NCBI GenBank assembly: GCA_041547565.1
Contig: JBFEUI010000052.1
Location: 1 to 17,398 of the forward strand
Reading direction: 5' to 3'
From: JBFEUI01 sp041547565
GTDB taxonomy: Bacteria; Pseudomonadota; Gammaproteobacteria; Thiohalomonadales; Thiohalomonadaceae
Length of the DNA: 17,398 nt
The notes beneath the pieces were generated by a model, which saw only the letters and a program-made list of their open reading frames with translations, searched no databases and was not told where the DNA came from. A program made the position numbers and the translations under genes. This document shows positions 1 to 6,352 of the stretch, piece after piece. Numbering within the stretch: the stretch's first letter is position 1; every line of letters starts with the position of its first letter.

Positions 1-489
1 TACATCTTCGCCTTTGCCATCGGGTTTTCCACCACCGTGGCCGAGCCCTCGCTGATCGCGGTGGCCATCAAGGCCAACGATGTGTCGGGCGGCACCATCG
101 GTGTATGGGGGTTGCGCACCGCGGTGGCCATCGGTGTGGCGGTCGGTATTGCCCTGGGTACCTACCGCATCGTCACCGGTACGACGCTACACTACTACAT
201 CATCGTCGGCTATATCGTGGTGATTATCCAGACGGTCTATGCGCCGCGGATGATTATCGCCCTGGCCTACGATTCGGGGGGGGTGACCACCTCCACGGTG
301 ACCGTACCGCTGGTGACGGCACTGGGGCTGGGGCTTGCCAGTACCGTGCCCGGACGCAGCCCCATGTATGACGGTTTTGGACTGATTGCCTTCGCCAGCC
401 TGTTTCCCATTATGTCGGTGATGGCGTATGCACAATTGAGTGAGTGGCGTGTTCGCCGGCATGGCCGGCAAAAGATGGAGGGGCGTTAA
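1..489 (+). CDS. DUF1538 family integral membrane protein, C-terminal part (5' end outside window)
   Basis: The reading frame is open from the first base, so only the last 162 residues are present. They are very hydrophobic and form several likely membrane helices. The Gly/Thr-rich stretch GGVTTSTVTVPLVTALGLGL followed by DGFGLIAFASLFPIMSVM is what I recognise as the DUF1538 signature (a family of uncharacterised multi-pass inner-membrane proteins). The protein ends in a short basic tail, WRVRRHGRQKMEGR, probably cytoplasmic. Function is unknown; a transporter or channel is an inference from the fold type and from the P-II-like and CBS genes that follow directly. Its 3' end holds the ribosome site for the next gene. 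A G8 run lies at 276-283 inside the coding sequence. Confidence 0.85.
   Translation, partial: YIFAFAIGFSTTVAEPSLIAVAIKANDVSGGTIGVWGLRTAVAIGVAVGIALGTYRIVTGTTLHYYIIVGYIVVIIQTVYAPRMIIALAYDSGGVTTSTVTVPLVTALGLGLASTVPGRSPMYDGFGLIAFASLFPIMSVMAYAQLSEWRVRRHGRQKMEGR
477..483 (+). promoter_or_regulatory. ribosome binding site that decides the P-II-like start
   Basis: GGAGGGG ends 8 bases before the ATG at 492. An in-frame ATG at 444 lies inside the DUF1538 gene and has no comparable site, so 492 is preferred. Starting at 492 also places the first beta strand (MHFKLIVALV) at the N-terminus, as in P-II proteins. Confidence 0.7.
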
Positions 490-491
490 CC

Positions 492-842
492 ATGCATTTC
501 AAACTGATAGTTGCGCTGGTCGAGGATGAGAAGACCAGCGTGGTGATGAAGGCGGCGCGCGAGGCAGGGGCAACCGGGGCAACCGTGTTGAACCAGGCCC
601 GTGGCGAGGGTATCGAGAAAAGCAAGACCTTCTTCGGTCTGTCGCTGGAGACGCAGCGGGATATGTGCATGTTTCTGGTCGAGGAACACCTCAGCCGCAA
701 GATTCTGGAGCATATTGCCGAGGTGTGTGAATTTGATGCCAGGCCGGGCACTGGCATCGCCTTCCAGTTGGACGTGGAGGATGCCGTGGGTGTCATCCAC
801 CAGGTCGAGGAACTGACTCCCGTCGTGGAGGAGGAACTATGA
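492..842 (+). CDS. divergent P-II-like signalling protein
   Basis: A 116-residue protein of P-II size. It begins with a P-II-like first strand (MHFKLIVALVEDEKT), and the segment GTGIAFQLDVEDAVGV matches the canonical GDGKIFV..VEDAV region. The T-loop region (about residues 37-56) is unlike GlnB/GlnK: there is no YRGAEY motif and no Tyr near position 51, so uridylylation as in enterobacteria is unlikely. P-II proteins bind adenine nucleotides as trimers and often plug or gate a membrane transporter. The gene starts 2 bases after the DUF1538 stop, which suggests DUF1538 is its partner (inference). Its stop overlaps the CBS start as ATGA, so the genes are translationally coupled. The strong RBS favours the ATG at 492. 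Confidence 0.8.
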   Translation: MHFKLIVALVEDEKTSVVMKAAREAGATGATVLNQARGEGIEKSKTFFGLSLETQRDMCMFLVEEHLSRKILEHIAEVCEFDARPGTGIAFQLDVEDAVGVIHQVEELTPVVEEEL

Positions 843-1249
843 ACGAAAAAACTGTTGTGCGTATACGTGATGTCATGAAAACCGAGTTCGATGTCATCGA
901 CGGCATGACCACCGTGGCCGAGGCGTTGAAGAAGATGAAGCACGTGGAGACCAAGTGCCTCATTATCGACAAACGCCATGCCGATGATGAGTACGGTGTA
1001 TTGCTTATCTCGGACATTGCCCGCCATGTGCTGGGCAAGGACAGGGCACCGGAACGGGTCAACGTCTACGAGGTGATGGCCAAGCCGGTGATCAGCGTCG
1101 ACCCGGACATGGACATACGCTACTGCGCGCGCCTGTTTGACCGCTTCCAGCTGTCGCGCTGCCCGGTGCAGGACAATGCCGGCAAGATTGTCGGTATCGT
1201 CAGCTTTACCGATCTGGTGCTGAAGGGGCTGTGCCGGGACATCGTTTAA
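839..1249 (+). CDS. tandem CBS-domain protein
   Basis: A 136-residue soluble protein made almost wholly of two CBS motifs, about residues 8-65 (DVMKTEFDVIDGMTTVAEAL ... YGVLLISDIAR) and 75-133 (VYEVMAKPVISVDPDMDI ... GKIVGIVSFTDLVLKGL). CBS pairs bind adenosine nucleotides or related ligands and regulate enzymes or transporters. No other domain is fused to it. The start overlaps the stop of the P-II-like gene by ATGA and follows GGAGGAGG at 827-834. With the P-II-like gene it gives two nucleotide-sensing proteins beside one DUF1538 membrane protein. The family call is firm; the ligand and partner are inference. Confidence 0.9.
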   Translation: MNEKTVVRIRDVMKTEFDVIDGMTTVAEALKKMKHVETKCLIIDKRHADDEYGVLLISDIARHVLGKDRAPERVNVYEVMAKPVISVDPDMDIRYCARLFDRFQLSRCPVQDNAGKIVGIVSFTDLVLKGLCRDIV

Positions 1250-1267
1250 CCGTTCGGGTTTTACCTG

Positions 1268-1612
1268 ATGAGCGCCATACAACAACTGGATCAGTTCAAT
1301 CTGCACCATGTGCTGGAAGAGACACCGGGCACCAGCCTGCTATTTTTCAGCGGCCCGGCGTGCGGGGCGTGCAAACAGCTGAAACAACTGTTTGCCGATT
1401 CGGCGGAGCTGTTCGGTGCGCTTCATATCTTTGAGGTCGATGCCGAGCGGGATATGGCATTGACCCGCGAGTTCGACGTGTTCCACCTGCCCGCCATGTT
1501 CCTCTACCACAACGGCCGTTACCACTGCCGCCTGGAGGCGCAGGCGCGCCCGCAACAATTGTACCGGGCCATTGCACAAGCGCTGCAGCACCCCGCCGAG
1601 GAGGCGCCCTGA
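1268..1612 (+). CDS. thioredoxin-fold protein with CGAC active site
   Basis: A 114-residue single-domain thioredoxin-like protein. The redox motif is CGAC (Cys32 and Cys35) in FFSGPACGACKQLKQLF, and the expected cis-proline is Pro75 in VFHLPAMFLY; both sit where they do in E. coli thioredoxin. No signal peptide or membrane segment is seen, so it is probably cytoplasmic. The active site differs from the usual CGPC, which normally changes redox potential, so it may be a specialised thioredoxin rather than the housekeeping one. It lies 18 bases after the CBS gene with no strong ribosome site, and its 3' end carries the RBS for ampD. Whether it belongs with the DUF1538 cassette or with ampDE is unclear. 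Confidence 0.85.
   Translation: MSAIQQLDQFNLHHVLEETPGTSLLFFSGPACGACKQLKQLFADSAELFGALHIFEVDAERDMALTREFDVFHLPAMFLYHNGRYHCRLEAQARPQQLYRAIAQALQHPAEEAP
1598..1604 (+). promoter_or_regulatory. ribosome binding site that decides the ampD start (GTG)
   Basis: GAGGAGG ends 9 bases before the GTG at 1614. It favours that GTG over the in-frame ATG at 1572, which lies inside the thioredoxin gene and would add 14 residues (Arg- and Pro-rich) absent from E. coli AmpD. Confidence 0.65.
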
Positions 1613-1613
1613 G

Positions 1614-2168
1614 GTGAGGGTCGACAGCGACACCGGCCTGCTCGATGGGGCGCGCCAGCACCCCTCGCCAAACCAGGATGCACGCCCTGATGGAGACGGT
1701 ATCAGTCTGATCGTGGTGCACAACATCAGTCTGCCGCCAGGCCGGTTCGGCGGCAGTTGGATCGATGATTTTTTCACCAACCGTCTGGATCCCTCCTGTC
1801 ACCCCTATTTCGAACAGATCTGCGACATGCGGGTGTCGGCACACCTGTTGATACGCCGTGACGGTGAGGTGGTGCAATACGTGCCTTTCAGCCGCCGGGC
1901 ATGGCATGCGGGGGTATCGCAGTTTCAGGGGCGGGAGCGGTGCAACGATTTTTCCATCGGTATCGAGCTGGAAGGGGATGACGAGACGCCCTACACCGAG
2001 CAGCAATACCGCGCCCTGGCCGAGCTGAGTGCGGCACTGATGGCGGCCTATCCCGCCATTGTGCCGGAACGCATCACCGGCCACTGCGATATTGCACCGG
2101 GACGCAAGACCGATCCCGGTCCCGCGTTTGACTGGAAGCGCTTTCACGAAATGTTGAGAAATGTCTAG
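1614..2168 (+). CDS. ampD: 1,6-anhydro-N-acetylmuramyl-L-alanine amidase AmpD
   Basis: From the GTG start the protein has 184 residues, against 183 in E. coli AmpD, with strong similarity throughout (SLIVVHNISLPPGRFGG, WHAGVSQFQGRERCNDFSIG, TGHCDIAPGRKTDPGPAFDW). The zinc ligands His36, His157 and Asp167 and the catalytic-region Glu118 and Lys165 are all present, so the enzyme should be active. There is no signal peptide, as expected for this cytoplasmic amidase, which removes the peptide from anhydro-muropeptides during cell-wall recycling and, in species with AmpR/AmpC, lowers beta-lactamase inducer levels. The start is 1 base after the thioredoxin stop, with ampE following 64 bases downstream. 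No ampC or ampR is in the window. Confidence 0.95.
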   Translation: MRVDSDTGLLDGARQHPSPNQDARPDGDGISLIVVHNISLPPGRFGGSWIDDFFTNRLDPSCHPYFEQICDMRVSAHLLIRRDGEVVQYVPFSRRAWHAGVSQFQGRERCNDFSIGIELEGDDETPYTEQQYRALAELSAALMAAYPAIVPERITGHCDIAPGRKTDPGPAFDWKRFHEMLRNV

Positions 2169-2232
2169 CGGTACACCTTTCATGCAAAATCGAGGCTTGA
2201 AACTGCGGCGTTGAAGACGGACACTATGGACC

Positions 2233-3099
2233 ATGGCACTAATAGCGATACTGATAAGCCTGTTTATCGAACGTTTTCTCGGTTCACTGGAAGAGTTACG
2301 CCGTTTTGACTGGCTCACCTCCTATACCGAATGGCTGCGTTCGCGGCTACCGGCAGGGGAGATATGGCAGGGCCCGCTCGGCCTCCTTGTTGTCGTGGCC
2401 GGCCCCGTTGTCGCGGTATTGCTCATCCTTGCTTTTCTCACAGATATCTCCTGGCTGCTGGTCTTTTTCTTCTCCATTTTGGCCCTGCTCTACAGCTTCG
2501 GTCCCAAGGACCTTGAGGCGCAGGTCGAGGCCTATGTCGATGCAAAAGAGCGTGATGATGCCGAGTCGGCCTGCTGGCATGCCACCGAACTGTTGGGCCA
2601 GGAGCCGGAGGCGTGTGCGGCACCGGAGGCGCGCCTTCTGGTCGAATGTATTTTGGTTGAGGCCCACGAGCGGCTGCTGGCGGTGATGTTCTGGTTCGTA
2701 CTGCTGGGACCGGTCGGTGCACTGCTTTACCGCATGGCCTGCCAGCTGCGTGCGCAGCACGGCAATGAGGAGGGCGAGTTTGCAGATGCCGTGAAGCGGC
2801 TCCATTATCTGCTAGGCTGGTTGCCGGCGCGGCTGACTGCACTGGCCTATGCCCTTGGCGGCAGTTTTGTCGAGGCGATGCACTCGTGGCGTGAGGAGGC
2901 AAGCCGCTGGGATGATGCGAACCGGGGCATACTGATCAGCAGTGGTCTGGGTGCAATGCGTTTTGTCTCTGAAGACGAGGCGGAGCCCGATGAATGGCTG
3001 CTCGATTCGATCAAGGAGACAGTGTCGCTGGTGCGTCGTGCGGTGCTGGTCTTTCTGACCTTGCTGGCCCTGTTGATTCTTGCCGGCTGGGCACCGTAG
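2233..3099 (+). CDS. ampE: AmpE, inner-membrane partner of the ampDE pair
   Basis: A 288-residue membrane protein, close to the 284 residues of E. coli AmpE, and directly after ampD as in enterobacteria. The N-terminus MALIAILISLFIERF matches the AmpE start. Hydrophobic segments lie at about residues 47-70, 75-93, 146-165 and 269-287, with a long cytoplasmic-looking middle region. WLPARLTALAYALGGSFVEA corresponds to the conserved WVPVRLAGVVYALIG region of E. coli. The biochemical role is poorly known; it has been described as a signalling modulator in beta-lactamase induction. The ATG at 2233 is chosen because it fits the family N-terminus; the ATG at 2226 is in another frame. The 120 bases after it hold no clear terminator. 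Confidence 0.92.
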   Translation: MALIAILISLFIERFLGSLEELRRFDWLTSYTEWLRSRLPAGEIWQGPLGLLVVVAGPVVAVLLILAFLTDISWLLVFFFSILALLYSFGPKDLEAQVEAYVDAKERDDAESACWHATELLGQEPEACAAPEARLLVECILVEAHERLLAVMFWFVLLGPVGALLYRMACQLRAQHGNEEGEFADAVKRLHYLLGWLPARLTALAYALGGSFVEAMHSWREEASRWDDANRGILISSGLGAMRFVSEDEAEPDEWLLDSIKETVSLVRRAVLVFLTLLALLILAGWAP

Positions 3100-3219
3100 T
3101 GGCCGACAGAATCAGCGGCAGCGCGTACGTTTTTCTCCTTTTTCCGTAGTCGCAGTGCAATGATTACCACGTACCGGTGCGCAACCGGCCGTGGCCGATG
3201 TCGTTTTTGAGGTTCCCTG
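3100..3219. other. ampE-cobU spacer, no riboswitch seen
   Basis: This 120 bp gap contains pyrimidine-rich stretches near 3130-3145 and a perfect 5-bp inverted repeat, CCGGT/ACCGG, at 3174-3188 with a 5-base loop. I see no B12-box-like sequence or other sign of a cobalamin riboswitch, and no convincing -35/-10 pair. The cobU ribosome site is the GAGG just upstream of the start, within TGAGGTTCCCTG. Confidence 0.4.
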
Positions 3220-3726
3220 ATGAAGGAATTGATACTGGGCGGCGCCCGCTCGGGCAAGAGTGCGCTGGCGCAGCAAAAGGCTGAACACACCGCCTTGCCG
3301 ATCACCTACATTGCCACTGCAACGGCGGATGATACGGAAATGGCGCAGCGCATTGCCCACCATCAACGTCAGCGTCCCGCCGGTTGGACGCTCGTGGAGG
3401 AACCGCTGACGCTTGCCGAGGCACTGCAGCAGCACGCCCGTGAGGACCGGCTGCTGCTGGTCGATTGTCTGACCCTGTGGTTGAGCAACCTGCTGGCATC
3501 GGAGCGGGCCGTGGAGAGTGAAATCGAGCGCGTCGTCAGCATAGTGGAAACCCTGCCCGGACAGATCATCCTGGTGAGCAATGAGGTCGGATTGGGTGTG
3601 ATCCCGCTCGGTGAACTGACACGGCGTTTTGTAGATGAGAGCGGGCGGCTGCATCAGCGGCTTGCCGCAGTGTGTGATCGGGTCACCCTGGTCGTCGCCG
3701 GTCTGCCCCATAGTTTGAAAGGATAA
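3220..3726 (+). CDS. cobU: adenosylcobinamide kinase / adenosylcobinamide-phosphate guanylyltransferase CobU
   Basis: A 168-residue protein with a P-loop at residues 7-14 (GGARSGKS), the start ITYIATATADDTEM typical of CobU/CobP, and the Walker B-like LLLVDCLTLWLSNLL. SNEVGLGVIP near the C-terminus is also a CobU hallmark. The enzyme phosphorylates adenosylcobinamide and then transfers GMP from GTP to give adenosylcobinamide-GDP, the substrate of CobS. It is cytoplasmic and of normal family length. The gene is first in the cobU-cobT-cobC-cobS run, and cobT follows after 3 bases. No promoter was recognised upstream, so read-through from ampE is possible. Confidence 0.95.
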   Translation: MKELILGGARSGKSALAQQKAEHTALPITYIATATADDTEMAQRIAHHQRQRPAGWTLVEEPLTLAEALQQHAREDRLLLVDCLTLWLSNLLASERAVESEIERVVSIVETLPGQIILVSNEVGLGVIPLGELTRRFVDESGRLHQRLAAVCDRVTLVVAGLPHSLKG

Positions 3727-3729
3727 AAC

Positions 3730-4782
3730 ATGACGGTTTCCTGGCTGTATGACGCGGTGCAGCAAGCAGATGATTCAATCAGGGCGTCTGCCCTTGCGCG
3801 GCAGTTACAACTGACCAAGCCGCCCGGGTCCCTGGGACGGCTGGAACAGCTGGCGGTCGAGCTTGCGGCACTGCAGGGGCGCGAGCGGCCACAACTGGAG
3901 AAGGTACGCATTGTCGTGTTTGCCGCCGATCACGGGGTGGCCGAGGAGCAGGTATCGGCCTTTCCCCAGGCGGTGACGGTGGAGATGGTGCGCAACTTCT
4001 CACGCGGCGGCGCGGCCATCTGCGTGTTGTCGCGTGCGCTCGGTGCCGAACTTGAGGTGGTCAATGTGGGGACGGCCGGCGATCCGGGTGAACTGCCCGG
4101 TGTGCTTGACCAGCGAGTCAACAGCGGCAGCGCCAATTTCTGCCGCCAGCCGGCGATGAGCGAATCCGAACTGGCGCAGGCGCTGCAGGCCGGCCGACAG
4201 GCCGTCGACAGAGCCGTTGCCGGTGGCGCCGAACTGTTTATCGGCGGTGAGATGGGGATTGCCAACACCACGGCGGCCACGGCGCTGGCCTGCGCCCTGT
4301 TAAATGAGTCACCCGAGGTGCTTGTCGGGCCGGGAACGGGGCTGGACAGTGCGGGCGTCAGGCACAAGGCTGAGGTGATCGCGCGTGCACTGGCCCTGCA
4401 CGCGGGGCACGGCGGTGATGCGGTAGAAACACTGCGTCGTCTGGGCGGTCTGGAGATTGCGGCACTGTGCGGTGCATTTATCGCCGCGGCACAACAGGGT
4501 ATGGCGGTGCTGGTGGATGGCTTTATCGCAACCAGTGCGGCCCTTGCCGCGGTGCGCATCAATCCGGGCGTGCGGCAGTGGCTGCTGTTTTCTCACGCCT
4601 CGGCGGAACCCGGCCATGCGCGGCTGGTGGCAGCCCTTGACGCCGAGCCGCTGCTTGGGCTGGGGATGCGCCTGGGCGAGGGCAGCGGTGCGGCCGTGGC
4701 GCTACCGTTGTTGCGCCAGGCCTGTGCGCTGCACAACGAGATGGCCACCTTTGCCGAGGCGGGTGTGTCGGATGGAAATTGA
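3730..4782 (+). CDS. cobT: nicotinate-nucleotide--dimethylbenzimidazole phosphoribosyltransferase CobT
   Basis: A 350-residue protein of normal length. KPPGSLGRLE starts at residue 30, and the active-site loop LGEGSGAA places the catalytic glutamate at residue 317, the same number as in Salmonella CobT. Other family segments include VFAADHGVAEEQVSAFPQAV and GEMGIANTTAATAL. The enzyme transfers phosphoribose from nicotinate mononucleotide to dimethylbenzimidazole (or another base), giving alpha-ribazole phosphate, the precursor of the B12 lower ligand. The start follows AAAGGATAAAAC, a good ribosome site, 3 bases after cobU. The gene ends in a low-GC spacer that separates it from cobC. Confidence 0.96.
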   Translation: MTVSWLYDAVQQADDSIRASALARQLQLTKPPGSLGRLEQLAVELAALQGRERPQLEKVRIVVFAADHGVAEEQVSAFPQAVTVEMVRNFSRGGAAICVLSRALGAELEVVNVGTAGDPGELPGVLDQRVNSGSANFCRQPAMSESELAQALQAGRQAVDRAVAGGAELFIGGEMGIANTTAATALACALLNESPEVLVGPGTGLDSAGVRHKAEVIARALALHAGHGGDAVETLRRLGGLEIAALCGAFIAAAQQGMAVLVDGFIATSAALAAVRINPGVRQWLLFSHASAEPGHARLVAALDAEPLLGLGMRLGEGSGAAVALPLLRQACALHNEMATFAEAGVSDGN

Positions 4783-4787
4783 TATCG

Positions 4788-4815
4788 CCGCAAAGATGCC
4801 AAGTGCGCGAAGATA
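4788..4815. repeat. possible degenerate copy of a dispersed CGCAAAGA-CGCCAAG-CGCAAAG type intergenic repeat
   Basis: The stretch beginning CCGCAAAGATGCCAAGTGCG, with CGAAGATAA after it, repeats the theme CRAAGA-GCCAAG-GCGAAG. From memory it looks like a short motif (CGCAAAGACGCCAAGAACGC and relatives) scattered between genes in many environmental genomes. It starts 5 bases after the cobT stop. Only one copy is in the window, so calling it a repeat rests on recognition, not on copies seen here. Confidence 0.35.
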
Positions 4816-4820
4816 ATAAT

Positions 4821-4867
4821 TCACACCTCGACAAGGCTGGGTTGTGAGCACCTGACACGTGGGGTGC
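4821..4867. other. two adjacent potential stem-loops downstream of cobT
   Basis: The first pairs TCACACC (4821-4827) with GGTTGTGA (4840-4847), with one bulged base. The second pairs GCACC (4848-4852) with GGTGC (4863-4867) around a loop containing the palindrome CACGTG. There is no T-run after either, so a standard intrinsic terminator is not supported. They could stabilise the cobT mRNA end or be part of a repeat element. Confidence 0.3.
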
Positions 4868-5008
4868 GTCAAGATACAGCTCAATAAGAGAATAGATAAT
4901 AGGCTGGGACACTACAGGTTAATGTATCGTATGACTTCCCCTTTACTTATGTATCTTTCATAGCTTGTATCAGATTGGGATTCCTGGCGTGCTCGCGGTG
5001 ATAAGGGT

Positions 5009-5620
5009 ATGACAAAAGAAGTTTCAACAACCATCGACATGATACGCCACGGTGAGCCGGTGGGGGGGGCAAAATACCGTGGCCAGATAGACGATCCGCT
5101 GAGCGAGAAGGGGTGGCGGCAAATGCGCGAGGCGGTGGCCGGACACCACCCCTGGGACGCGGTGGTCAGCTCTCCCCTGAGCCGCTGTGCAGCGTTTGCA
5201 CGTGAGGTGGCCGAACGCCACGGCCTGCCCCTGTCGACCGATGCGCGGTTGATGGAGATCGGGTTTGGCGACTGGGAGGGCCGGACGGCTGCGGAATTGA
5301 TGGAGCACGACAGGGAAATCCTGTTGCGTTTCTGGTCCGACCCGTTGAACAACACCCCGCCGGGTGCTGAAAGCCTGCAGGCCTTTGGCCGGCGTGTGAT
5401 CGCCGCCTGGGATGATATTCTGGGCCAGTATGCCGGGCAGCATGTGCTGCTGGTGGGGCACGCCGGACAGATGCGCATGGTGATGCGTCATGTGCTCGAT
5501 ATGCCGTTAGCACGCATGTTCCGCATACAGGTGCCCAATGCCGGGATCACGCGTATCGTGGTCGATGGCGAGGGTGCCCAGGCGTTGCCGCGATTGATGT
5601 TTCATGCCGGGGAACTGTAG
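5009..5620 (+). CDS. cobC: histidine phosphatase, probable alpha-ribazole phosphatase CobC
   Basis: A 203-residue histidine-phosphatase-superfamily protein. The catalytic RHG motif is in DMIRHGEPVGG (RHGE at residues 13-16) and the second catalytic His is in VLLVGHAGQMRMV; YRGQIDDPLSEKGWRQM is typical of the CobC branch. The likely reaction removes the phosphate from alpha-ribazole-5'-phosphate or from cobalamin-5'-phosphate, the last step of B12 nucleotide-loop assembly. The family alone would not fix the substrate; its place between cobT and cobS does. The ATG at 5009 has a poorly spaced AAGGG just upstream, and a later ATG at 5039 has nothing better. A G8 run at 5062-5069 lies near the start and could slip. 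The stop is 3 bases before cobS. Confidence 0.85.
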   Translation: MTKEVSTTIDMIRHGEPVGGAKYRGQIDDPLSEKGWRQMREAVAGHHPWDAVVSSPLSRCAAFAREVAERHGLPLSTDARLMEIGFGDWEGRTAAELMEHDREILLRFWSDPLNNTPPGAESLQAFGRRVIAAWDDILGQYAGQHVLLVGHAGQMRMVMRHVLDMPLARMFRIQVPNAGITRIVVDGEGAQALPRLMFHAGEL

Positions 5621-5623
5621 ACG

Positions 5624-6352
5624 ATGCGCTCCTTCTGGCTGGCCCTGCAGTTTCTTACGCGCCTCCCGACCCCAACGATAACTGAGCCCCAGCCGCAGGA
5701 GCTAGGCCGTTCGTTACTCCACTACCCGCTGGTCGGTCTGGTAATAGGCGCTTTGCTGTGGGCGATGGCGGTGCTGCTGGGCGAGACGGAGCCACTGCTC
5801 AGGGCGGCCCTGCTGCTTTCGCTCTGGGTGGGTGTAACCGGTGCGCTGCACCTGGACGGCCTGGCTGATACGGCTGATGCCTGGGTGGGCGGACAGGGTG
5901 ATGCCGAACGGATGCTGGCGATAATGAAGGACCCCTGCAGCGGGCCGGTCGGTGTGACAGCGGTCGTGCTTCTGCTGGCGCTGAAACTGGCGGCATTGCA
6001 GGTCATTGTGCAGCATGAGCTTTGGGGTGCGCTGTTTATGGCGCCGGCACTGGCGCGGGCGGCGGTGCCGTTGTTGTTTGCCACGACACCCTACGTGCGC
6101 GCACAGGGGCTGGCCACGGCATTGATCGAGCGCCTGCCGCGCACACTGCTCAAGCATATGGTTTTGCTGATGCTGGTACTGGTGTTGCTGTTGCAGGGGT
6201 GGCAGGGCCTGGTTCTGGTTGCCGTGGTGGGTGGTACAGTTTTCCTGCTGCGCCAGTTTTTCATGCGTGCTATCGGTGGTGTCACGGGTGATACGGTGGG
6301 GGCCAAGGTGGAACTGGCAGAACTGTCAGCGCTGCTGTTCTTTGCGCTGTAA
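5624..6352 (+). CDS. cobS: adenosylcobinamide-GDP ribazoletransferase CobS
   Basis: A 242-residue multi-pass membrane protein, against about 247 in E. coli. It starts with the family pattern FWLALQFLTRLPTP and carries the conserved acidic motif HLDGLADTADAW at residues 76-87 on the cytoplasmic side. Several long hydrophobic segments follow (VTAVVLLLALKLAALQV, MVLLMLVLVLLLQGW, LVLVAVVGGTVFLL). It joins adenosylcobinamide-GDP to alpha-ribazole (phosphate) to form adenosylcobalamin (phosphate) in the inner membrane. Only 3 bases separate it from cobC, so the two are surely co-translated. Its last 27 bases overlap the end of the convergent c-di-GMP gene. The C-terminus, VELAELSALLFFAL, fits the family end. 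Confidence 0.95.
   Translation: MRSFWLALQFLTRLPTPTITEPQPQELGRSLLHYPLVGLVIGALLWAMAVLLGETEPLLRAALLLSLWVGVTGALHLDGLADTADAWVGGQGDAERMLAIMKDPCSGPVGVTAVVLLLALKLAALQVIVQHELWGALFMAPALARAAVPLLFATTPYVRAQGLATALIERLPRTLLKHMVLLMLVLVLLLQGWQGLVLVAVVGGTVFLLRQFFMRAIGGVTGDTVGAKVELAELSALLFFAL

Larger units (their letters stand above)
4783..5008. other. low-GC cobT-cobC spacer with repeat-like motif and hairpins
   Basis: This 226 bp gap is visibly more AT-rich than the flanking genes and has no convincing open frame. It holds, in order: a CGCAAAGATGCCAAGTGCG-type motif (about 4788-4806) just after the cobT stop; two adjacent inverted repeats between 4821 and 4867; and three copies of TGTATC at 4923, 4950 and 4966. 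It may contain the cobC promoter, but no -35/-10 pair was strong enough to call. The gap splits the cob run into cobUT and cobCS. Confidence 0.5.

Noticed and set aside
444..491. Earlier in-frame ATG for the P-II-like gene
   Set aside because: It would add 16 residues before the first P-II strand and lacks a ribosome site; the ATG at 492 has GGAGGGG at good spacing.
410..1309. 299-codon open frame on the minus strand across the P-II-like and CBS genes
   Set aside because: It is opposite two genes with clear family matches and linked starts; its protein is His- and Ser-rich with no recognisable domain.
1572..1613. Earlier in-frame ATG for ampD
   Set aside because: It would add a basic 14-residue leader unlike E. 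coli AmpD; the GTG at 1614 has a strong RBS and gives the expected length.
1347..2318. 323-codon minus-strand open frame across the thioredoxin gene and ampD
   Set aside because: Antisense to a near-full-length AmpD with all zinc ligands; the translation is Arg/Pro-rich, as expected for a shadow frame in GC-rich DNA.
3100..3150. Intrinsic terminator after ampE
   Set aside because: The T-rich stretch at 3130 is not preceded by a stable GC-rich stem; the best pairing is GCCG/CGGC with a 10-base loop.
3100..3219. Cobalamin riboswitch before cobU
   Set aside because: The gap is too short for a full element and I found no B12-box-like core.
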